From Trichostrongylus colubriformis (lineage: Eukaryota > Nematoda > Chromadorea > Rhabditida > Trichostrongylidae), in the NCBI GenBank assembly GCA_963978905.1, contig OZ022258.1, positions 25,362,716-25,426,715 on the forward strand: a stretch of DNA of 64,000 nt, written 5' to 3'. The number at the start of each line of letters is the position of its first letter. Within the stretch, counting starts at the first letter, position 1. The notes beneath the pieces were generated by a model, which saw only the letters and a program-made list of their open reading frames with translations, ran no database searches and had not been told where the DNA came from. A program made the position numbers and the translations under genes. Shown here piece after piece: positions 56,516 through 64,000 of the stretch.

Positions 56516-57706
56516 GTTGTTAAAATGTATCCTGCTTTATTGTAATATTGCTTGAGTGTATCTTGTTATTGTAATGGGTATACTGGTATGCTTCGTGTTC
56601 TTGTTCTGTTTTGTTATGTATTACCAAAGTTACTGCTGGCTCACATCCATTGTGGACGTTCCGGACGGAATACATAGGTGGACATGGCTAGTCGCGATGG
56701 ATACAGAGCAACCAAGGATGGCTGATGACGTCACAGTTTGGCGGGAATTCTAGGTCTACACATACCTTCATGAAGCACTTTTTTGTTCTCGATTTTCCGA
56801 TTCTTTCGATCCAAGCTTAATTGCTTCCGGGTGCGCCGCGCATTCGTCCTTCATAGGTGTTCTGGATCTACTAATGCCTTCGTGAACTACTCTTCATTGG
56901 AAGTAACCTAAAATATCAGTCCTTGATATCAAACTGAGTAAATGCAACTTCTGTGAAAAGGATTCGCCTACGTAGGTGCTTTCACTTCTCACTAACTGAT
57001 GAAATATACAATTAAATCTCGAATATCAAACCGAGTGAAAGGCAACTATGACATTTTCCGCTATTTCCCTAATTGACTCACTTAATTCATGCAACACTAT
57101 TTTTCCTAATAATTTCACCACTTCCACGTTTTATTATCTTTGACATAAATGCACCCCGCAGCCTTTCACTCATGTTTGTTTCATTCAAAATGCAGTTAGC
57201 CAGAGGAGGAGATCTTCAGCTGTGAGGACCGCATTATTCCGGGTATTCTGGATTTAATAATACCCTCGTGAACTGGTTTTTTACTCTCATTTTTTCCAAT
57301 CTTCCGCTCAAAGTTAGTTGATTGATCCGAATACATAGAATTTCTAGGTTGACGTAGTGCTGAGGATGCTTTCAGCGCATACTTAAGCCGAGCTATGCAC
57401 ACTGTTATATCTTTCAGAGGTATATTTCACCTACAAAACTTACACATCACCGAATTTTTCCACGGAATTTGTCGAGCGTCAGGTGCGTGAAATTTCACAA
57501 GTGAATTGTAACAGTTTTATTCCACTCATCATCCTGTATGATAGTACAGATGTTTTCGCTAAATTATATGTTCATCTATTAGTCACCGCATTCACATATC
57601 TACGGGTTGTTTGCTAAGTAAGCTACAACTTTGCCCTACTTTTTTATGACTTATTAATTTACAGTAAACATTAACAATACCATTTCATTGCAACATTTCA
57701 AAGACA
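56516..57706. other. Gene-free stretch
   Basis: No gag, protease or other domain recognised; only short frames. Confidence 0.4.
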
Positions 57707-58249
57707 GTGTTAGGGGTAATGCGGGTGACAGGGAATCCGAAAAGAAGGCATGTTTTGAGACTGCATCACGGTCTCAAAGAGATTTTGGTGGTTCGTACAT
57801 CTGCCAAACTCTTACTACACCAAGTTTATTACCATATCTACCGTCACATCACGCGTACAGTACACAATAAACCTACAATTGCCATGACCATGACACAGTC
57901 CTATAGAGGCACCGATTCCTATGTTTCCTCAATTTCCCATTCCTTTCCGTTCCTCTGTGTTGCTCCCATTAGTGGGTCCGCCGATGAGGAACACAAGGCT
58001 CCACATCGTCTCACCTGTCGCCGCCTTACTGTCAATATTGCTATGCGATCCAATGGGGTCGCTCTGATATCGGAGAGGCAACTCTCTGTCAGGTCTCTCC
58101 CAGGCGAGAAGGAACACAGCGATGATAATAATAATAATGCCGATTTCCGGCTCCGCCTCTTATTTATATCCCTGGCACGGGAGGGCGTTCAGTTGAGTCA
58201 TCGTGAACTGGGGTTCACGACAGCATGCACTGAAAAATTGCGGATCTGA
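57707..58249 (+). other. Unassigned 180-codon open frame
   Basis: An ATG-led frame of 180 codons, long for this AT-rich setting. The sequence is His/Arg/Ser-rich with a run of Asn codons (AAT-type repeat near 58.13 kb) and no recognisable domain, signal peptide or partner exons. It may be a fossil coding region or chance. Confidence 0.2.
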
Positions 58250-58634
58250 AAGGCCTATGTATGGCGAAATCCCCCGCGGAAAGCGCCCCCTCGAGCTGTG
58301 TTGGAGGCGGCCTCGTCAGGACAAGCCGTCTTCGACAAGGACAGCCCGCCTCCTGGCGACGAGCTTTCCCTGATTGACTGAGGTGGGAGGAGCCAAGGCG
58401 ATGTGACATGGCTGGGGCGGTGATATTCGACAAGCCGCGCCATTCGTAATTTGGCATATCGTAGACTCGACTCTTGAAACAGCTGGTTAGCTCACATTTC
58501 CGTTGTTTCCTTAAAGAACATTTCCCTTTCGTCGTAAAATTCTCTTTATTTCGCGAAGAAGATATGCTTAGCTATTTGTCGCATAAATGTTTGTCAGTGT
58601 GTGTTCGATATTTCTTATTTTATTTCCTGATCAT

Positions 58635-59035
58635 TTTCAGAGATATGTTCTGCGCTGGTCGGAGTCCTCAGGAAGATTTAGATCGTGTTATGGCTGCATA
58701 TGGTGGCTCTATATTGACTACAGTTTCTCAAATCGATGCGTCGTTGCTCGGGAAATGTGCCACATTCTACTATCAGCAAGTTGGGAATGAGCGGGGCGTC
58801 TATTCTTTTCGTGTTGTTCACTATAGTGTTTACCAAAGGATCGGTCTGTCAGAATGCTTTTTCGTTTTTATGCGTTTATGGTATAACTTCTTCGACGGTT
58901 GTGCCAAGGCTCATGCATGCACTCTTCTTCTACGTGATGGTGCTGAGTAGTTGATTGCTGAAACAGAGCGTTCTCTGCATGACGCCATTATGATTGTTCG
59001 ACGTGCGAAGAAGAATGTTTCTGTTGTGTCAGGAT
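58635..59035 (+). pseudogene. Partial chaperonin CCT subunit eta (cct-7) pseudogene
   Basis: After an acceptor-like CATTTTCAG the sequence reads RDMFCAGRSPQEDLDRVMAA and continues through YGGSILTTVSQIDASLLGKC and the QQVGNER region, all matching the apical domain of CCT7/TCP-1 eta. About 75 bp of extra sequence with no clean splice sites follows. Homology then resumes with YNFFDGCAKAHACTLLLRDG, a TAG where the family has Gln (58948-58950), and ETERSLHDAIMIVRRAKKN, then fades after SVVSG. No other CCT7 exons occur in the window. It is a broken copy of one internal exon region. Confidence 0.85.
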
Positions 59036-59109
59036 TCTGTGTTTCTGTGTTGCGAAAGTAGACCTTGTTTGAACGATCAGAACTTTCCTCATTTACAATC
59101 ATTTGGAAC

Positions 59110-59345
59110 CTCAGTTGTTTTTTGAAAGAACTGCTCTTTCTAATGACCATTTTAGTTGCTTCAAATGTTCAGAAATGAGAGAGGAATGCGAGTCGAGGAT
59201 TAGTCGAGGAAAATGTTTTGCAACCAGAGTTGTTTTTCTGAAACTAGAGACTTTGCTCTTTCCAACGCGCTCTCAATCTCTTTTGTACGTTGTTTAGATC
59301 TCGAGCAATGTGAGTCGAGGAAATGTCGAGGAAAATTTTTTTGCC
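59110..59345. repeat. Tandem duplication, about 115-120 bp unit
   Basis: The two halves share CAGTTGTTTTT(T/C)TGAAA, TTTGCTCTTTC(T/C)AA and GAGTCGAGGA...GTCGAGGAAAAT strings in the same order, with moderate divergence. Confidence 0.6.
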
Positions 59346-60147
59346 ATCAAGAGCGTGACAGCGTCACACAGAGAGCGTTCAAAACCTCCTCAAAAGCAGC
59401 CCCATACTTTCTGAACAATTTTTATGGTAGCAGTGCAGGAAAACCAACAGCTTAGCGTTCCCCGCCCTTGCTCTGGGTATGCGCCATGCCCCCTACTTTC
59501 GCAATAGATGTGATTGGAAGGGCAGTAGATGTAACTAGAAGGGTGGTTGGCCTGGTAAGATGATCTCGTGTGGCTATCAGATAAGACACACATTCGTGGC
59601 TTCCGCTTTAGGGATCCGCCATGCACTGGTCTCCTGCTACAAGTTGCAGATAACATTGAAAGGATGTTCCACGGTGCGAGTGAGTAAACGCCCTTTGAAT
59701 GCTCAATGTTCTAGTAAACAGTGAATACAGCAGTGCACTTCCCCGTGAACAGAGCAGCTGCAGTCCTTCTTTCCTTTTTTCACCTTTTTTTCTTCGTCGA
59801 TGAGATACACTGGTAGCGCGTTGCATTGTCCCTGTACTAATGAGTTCAATACTATATCTTACTGCAATTCTTATTAGGGCCCTACGGGTCCTTCTCTAGA
59901 TGAAAAAGCTATTGCAGTGGTGAAAATCTCAGGGTCGTCTACAGGTAATAGAAGCGCCTCCCATTACAGTTCAGCCGTGTGTGACAAAAGAAAGCATGCA
60001 TGTGTGACCTTCGTAGAGACAAGAACGGCATTCGTTTTTATAAAACGCTTCTCGACAACGGGTACGCATTAAGGATTCCTCACGTGGTCATTCAGGTAAA
60101 ATAATATTCACTATTGATAGTTTAGGGAAGTAATTTCCTTGTATGTA
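59346..60147. other. Gene-free stretch
   Basis: No coding or RNA signal recognised. It may contain non-coding remnants of the hAT element that ends at 60.3 kb. Confidence 0.35.
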
Positions 60148-60306
60148 GTCCATCAAGTCTGTTCATGCCATCCCCGCAAGCAATGCCGATCCCGAACGCA
60201 GTTTTTCAACAGCCAATACGCTCACAAGAGGTGAAAGGAGCAGCTTAGGAACTAAAACCTTAGATAGCCTGATGACGTCAGCTTTACCAACATTTGGCGC
60301 TTCATA
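60148..60306 (+). pseudogene. hAT transposase C-terminal dimerisation remnant
   Basis: The plus strand reads IPASNADPERSFSTANTLTR followed by GERSSLGTKTLDSLMTSALP, matching the conserved C-terminal hAT dimerisation motif (IPASSAxSERxFSxAGxI...RxSLxPExVExLLFL). It ends within a few bases of the TA at the left end of the next transposon. No other hAT domain is recognised upstream, so only the 3' end is preserved. Confidence 0.75.
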
Positions 60307-60308
60307 TA

Positions 60309-61587
60309 CAGGGTGGCGAATAATTACGTGCGCGCAACTTTACCTCCGTTTTAATTATTGTAGAATGCATTTGTACATACTTTTTCTTTTTCTGAGTACT
60401 CATTTGTTCCTTATTATTGGTTTGTAGAAAAAAAATTATGCTTTACTGGCATGACGAAGGAATGCTCAGGCCCTAACGCGATTGCGCAGTTAGCTGAGGG
60501 TGGGATGAAGAGCTTAGCAGTTTCTTCGAGACTCGGCATTCCTCTGAGGACTGTCCAAAAGATTGTAGAGCAATGGAAAGTAGAAGGACACATCCTTACC
60601 AAACCCAGAAGTGGGAGAAAACGTACAGTGAACACCCAACAGGTGTTGAGATTATTAAGAAAAGGGCTCACCAAAAATATGGTCTGAGATTAAACAAGAT
60701 GGCGAGTCAGCTAAACATTTCTCGCAAATCTGTTCAAATGAACTTGAAGAATGAGCTAGGACTCCGTAGTTATCGTCTGCTAACGAAAAAGTTCTTACCG
60801 ATCAAGCAGAGCAAAACTGGGAGGAAAAATGCAAGAGGATACGGGAATTTTTCAAAATGCGCCGAATCGAGGACGCCCTTTGGTCTCATGGGAAAATTTT
60901 AACCGCTGAAGTGTCTAAAAACTCTCAGAATCATCGTCAAGTTCTTTTCTCAGCTTTCAAGAACCATCGCAAGCAAAAACTGCCCTGAGAAGTCTGTTGC
61001 CTGAAAGCTTAATGGTTTGGGGCGGCAACAGTGCCGCAGGCAAGACCCCTTTGATTTTTATTGTAAAAACGTGAAAATTAATGCAGAAGTCTCCCAAGAA
61101 GAGATTCTCATGAAAGCTGTGGTGCCCTGGAGACAAGAACACCTCAATTTTATCTTTCAAAAAGACAAAACACAAGCCTATGGAGCTAAAACAACGATTC
61201 GCTACCTGGAGACCAAAATCGGCCCTTTTTTGACGAAGGATTTGTGGCCTGCAAACAGCCAAAATCTGAATCCATTGGATCTTTCTGTGTGGGGATCCAT
61301 GAAAGAGCAACTCAGGAGCCGAAATGCAAAGAATCTGGTAACTTTGCGAAAAGAATTGATCGAAATTCAGTATGATTTAAGCGATAAATACCTACGCCGC
61401 ACCTTTGATTCCAAGAAGAAACGAATTAACGTCTCTATCGAAGCTGATGGTGACCACTTCGACAATTCCTAGTAATTATAGAATGTTATCGCCTATTGTT
61501 TTATAAAAATAACTTTCTTCAAAAATTCGTTAGCAAACAATAGAATTCGAAAGCTTTTTTTGGCGCACGTATTTATTCGCCACCCTG
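60309..61587 (+). mobile_element. Complete but inactive Tc1/mariner-superfamily transposon
   Basis: 1279 bp bounded by inverted CAGGGTGGCGAATAA(T/A)TACGTGCGC repeats (60309 and 61587) with TA on each side. Plus-strand transposase: helix-turn-helix (AQLAEGGMKSLAVSSRLGIP, RTVQKIVEQWK) and GRKRTVNT; a frameshift near 60.66 kb; then LNKMASQLNISRKSVQ, LMVWGGNSAAGKTPLIFI, an IFQKDKTQAYGAK run (second Asp present) and NSQNLNPLDLSVWGSMKEQL (third Asp present). Stops and frameshifts interrupt it. The first catalytic aspartate (T-D-E-K-type motif) reads TAEV. A 151-codon C-terminal frame (61017-61472) remains open. Confidence 0.9.
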
Positions 61588-61643
61588 TAGTTTACCTTAA
61601 AACTGTTAGTTCCTATCTCCATATCAGAGATCTATTGCAGAGT

Positions 61644-61862
61644 TCAACGCGATGGACCTAGTGTACTTACCGTTACGCCCAAAACTCTGGCTAAGCAGTG
61701 GCTTAATCCAGTTCCTGTTCTAGGACTTTCGGCCCACATGCCATCAACGTTTGAAGTTCCGACAGCTTCATGAAGCATGTGGAAGAGAGTTATTTCAAGT
61801 ATCTTTTTTCCACTACTACACTCTTCAATGACAATTGAAGCGCAGGATTTCAGGTGCTGCAC
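61644..61862 (-). other. Exon-like frame of an unidentified minus-strand gene
   Basis: After an acceptor-like CTTGTGCAG the minus strand reads about 63 codons of protein-like sequence (LKSCASIVIEECSSGKKILE...) and ends at a strong donor, GTAAGTAC, near 61.67 kb. It could pair with an ATG-led frame at 62765-62577, but no family is recognised and no further exons were chained. An opposite-strand frame (61835-62035) overlaps its 5' end. Confidence 0.3.
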
Positions 61863-62035
61863 AAGATCTTGTGGAGCTATCTGCCCAGCACTCTATGATC
61901 TCGCATAAGCTCAATAGCAGACCAGATGCACACGTCATACGACTATCAAAAGAGGATCATGAAACAGCGAAAGCAGTGATCTTTTCTTCTGGTGCTTTTC
62001 GTGATGATGATAATATTGATAGAGACATTTCATAA
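61835..62035 (+). other. Possible terminal exon of an unidentified plus-strand gene
   Basis: After GATTTCAG the plus strand reads about 58 codons (starting AAQDLVELSAQHSMISHKLN) to a TAA at 62033-62035. It looks protein-like. It overlaps the minus-strand exon candidate by a short stretch, so both being real is possible only as antisense overlapping genes. No family recognised. Confidence 0.25.
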
Positions 62036-62576
62036 GGCTTTAATTTTTATTTAAACAATGTGCATTTAACCATTTACTGCACCACTGCAACAAAATTATA
62101 ACATTTCAACAACGTAAACAACAAGCAGACTTTGCTGTATTGCTTGTCTTCCTTAGACTCCGTTGATAGTATGACTGGTATAGCCTAAAATAATAGTGTA
62201 TTTTCTTCTCCTAGATGGATACGGACATGTCGTTCTTGCATGCATCAGTGAACTCTATGGTAGCAATGCATTAACATAAAGGTATAGTTTACGGTAATGT
62301 GAGTATCTTGGTTCTATCCGCGAGTAGACAGGCCCTTCCATAACGATGAGGTGTGTGTCATCATGGCAGTGCGATGGTGAGTGCTAAACGCGTAACGCAC
62401 CCATAAATGATGGCGGCCACCTTTTCAAGATGGCCTACACCCATTTGCGATTCAGCCAGCGAGGTAGCGGTGGCTCTTTTCGTGTATGAGGGGCAGATAT
62501 CGACTGTACGATGGGCTAGAGGAAACTCCTATGAAATTATCGCTTAGCTACAGATGCGACCCTCCCCCTTGGCCGG
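62036..62576. other. Gene-free stretch
   Basis: Contains GATGGCGGCCACCTTTTCAAGATGGCC near 62.41 kb; no coding or RNA gene recognised. It could contain part of a long terminal repeat of the retroelement to the right, but no second copy is in view. Confidence 0.3.
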
Positions 62577-62765
62577 TCAAGTGCGACCCCTCTGTCGAGG
62601 AATCCTCGACTCCCGGAGTTCCCTGGGAACTGGGGCCGGTGGTGGTGGTGTAATGAGGTCGTCCGGCAGACCGCAGCAGTCCGCATGTGAAGAATCGGAG
62701 CGCTGGGAGCAGTTGTCGTCAGATGCAGGAACAAGGGATTCTTGCTCTTGTTCCTCAGCACTCAT
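62577..62765 (-). other. Small acidic/Ser/Pro-rich open frame
   Basis: A 62-codon frame starting MSAEEQEQESLVP, with a short Pro-rich run and an Arg-rich tail. A TTACAG acceptor-like site lies 7 bases upstream of its ATG, fitting a trans-spliced or internal first exon. It lies downstream, on the same strand, of the envelope-like relic and could be part of that element or the first exon of a cellular gene reading toward 61.8 kb. Confidence 0.3.
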
Positions 62766-62847
62766 TTTATGCTGTAATGATTAGTTAAAGAGAGTTGCAT
62801 TGCGACAATTACGGCAAGATACGCATTACGTATGAAATGATTATTGA

Positions 62848-63874
62848 TTAAAAGCATTTACGAATAAGGCGATATACGGTTATGAAGACAAAACACCAGA
62901 TTTTATGAGTGAGAGTTAACCACAGTTTGAGGAGGCGAATGAAGACGTATAGAGGAAGAAGGGCTGGGAAGGGAGTTTTTATGCCTCCCGACTGTGTTGC
63001 GAAGCTTGCGCAGAGATATGTTCCCGTGATAAGCAGCATTGTTACAAGGAATGTGAGGATGAGCGGTGTATGTACATGAAGTACGTTTTGCATATGTTGA
63101 GAAAGTGGTTTATGTCGGGCAGTTGAAAGAAATAGTCATCTGTCTGTTCACCAGAGTTTCCCATTACATGAAGGTATTGCGTAATTGGTTGAAGTCCATT
63201 GATGTAGTTTAATGTCGTTTCTATGCGGAAGACGGTAGGTCGTGTTCCGCATTTGGCTTCACATTGCTCGTCCACTCGAGCTGTGTTGAAAAATAGTCTT
63301 ACTTTGTTTGAATTCCCTTTTTGTGTGCAATGCAAAGTGAAGATTTGAGTAGAGCATGTAACTTATGTGGTCGCTTCTGGGAGTAGCATATGATTTCCGT
63401 CAGAGCTCCTGGTAGGCAACGATAGCATCCAATCGTAGAAAGGACTGCTATATTACAGGAGAAGTCCTCAACATTTTCCTTTATGTCTGTTGCGGAGTCT
63501 TTGAAGAGTAGTGCTACTTCAGTGGACACCTCTGTTGTACGTACTGTTGGTGTTCGATTGCTGCCTTCCGTCCTAACTACCCCATTAGGAATCGAGAGTG
63601 GCAGTACATGCGAGAGATCTGTTATTTCCGTTACGTTGTTGTTAGAGCAATAACAGTTTACCGTGTCTTCTGCGGGATTACAATCGCATGTGTTCTTTAC
63701 TTTGCATTGTGTATGTGAATCGTTGAGTAATGCGGGATGCATGGAACAAGCATGGGAGAACGCTGTATCCTCGCTGAGATATGCTGTGTATCGGTCATTG
63801 GTTACGAAACGTTTGTTGAGTATTGCCATGGGGTTAATGTTGACCGAAGTTACTTCAATTTGCGTTTTTCCCAC
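62848..63874 (-). pseudogene. Envelope-glycoprotein-like (phlebovirus G2-type) retroelement relic
   Basis: Three overlapping minus-strand frames (63874-63299, 63335-63042, 63093-62848) each continue the last, so at least two frameshifts break it. The protein-like sequence is Cys-rich (CDCNPAEDTVNCYC; a GCYRCLPGA motif near 63.42 kb), with a hydrophobic membrane anchor and a short basic tail near the end. This resembles the class II fusion glycoproteins captured as env by nematode BEL/Pao-type LTR retrotransposons. The start of the element, including any gag-pol, lies beyond the right edge. It is an old, non-functional copy. Family assignment rests on motif style alone. Confidence 0.6.
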
Positions 63875-64000
63875 TCGTTTTACAGTTTGTGGTTTGATTT
63901 TTACGTTATAGATCGAAAGTTTGCGAGTTCCATGAAACTCTGTGAGAGTTAGCCTTGTTGTTGTAAACCACGATGAACATTCGAAGATTTCGAAGATGTC
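63875..64000. other. Window edge, upstream part of the envelope-like relic
   Basis: The glycoprotein-like region probably continues to the right, beyond the window. Nothing separate is recognised. Confidence 0.3.

Overview
This window is nuclear DNA from a nematode, most likely a clade V (strongylid, hookworm-like) species. The evidence is: (i) three genes cut into many small exons with GT...TTTCAG-type introns, whose proteins look like Caenorhabditis orthologues; (ii) splice-acceptor sequences lying just upstream of start codons, as expected for spliced-leader trans-splicing; (iii) a heavy load of nematode-type mobile DNA (RTE and CR1 LINEs, mariner, Tc1, Merlin, hAT, fold-back MITEs). There is nothing bacterial, no CRISPR array and no rRNA operon.

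Three spliced protein genes could be rebuilt exon by exon. Mediator subunit 17 (mdt-17/MED17, minus strand, 12126-20911, 17 exons) and the type I protein arginine methyltransferase PRMT1 (prmt-1, minus strand, 23009-26007, 9 exons, 345 aa) are neighbours in the same orientation. An SLC2/GLUT-type facilitative sugar transporter (plus strand, 35850-47917, 12 exons, 480 aa) has one 6.1 kb intron packed with repeats. The first two act in the nucleus (transcription initiation and arginine methylation of histones and other proteins). The third is a 12-helix plasma-membrane carrier.

Layout: 1-3.8 kb has no confident gene. 3.8-8.95 kb holds a GC-richer, stop-ridden coding relic followed by a decayed RTE-type LINE, with an internally deleted mariner between them. 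9.5-12 kb holds fold-back elements. 12.1-26 kb is the mdt-17/prmt-1 pair with repeats in introns. 26-35.8 kb is gene-free and holds inverted-repeat elements, including a mariner-derived fold-back and a 114 bp near-perfect palindrome. 35.8-47.9 kb is the transporter gene. 48.7-53.8 kb is a decayed CR1-type LINE. 54-55.6 kb holds two Tc1-like fragments. 55.9-56.5 kb has an LTR-promoter-like stretch ending in a tRNA-Gly-complementary segment. 58.6-59.0 kb is a broken one-exon piece of the chaperonin gene cct-7. 60.1-61.6 kb is a hAT C-terminus abutting a complete but decayed Tc1/mariner-type element. 62.8-63.9 kb is a frameshifted envelope-glycoprotein-like relic running off the right side of the window.

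Limits: splice sites were read by eye using protein-family knowledge. All family assignments come from motif recognition without database searches. Substrate and regulation statements are inference unless stated.
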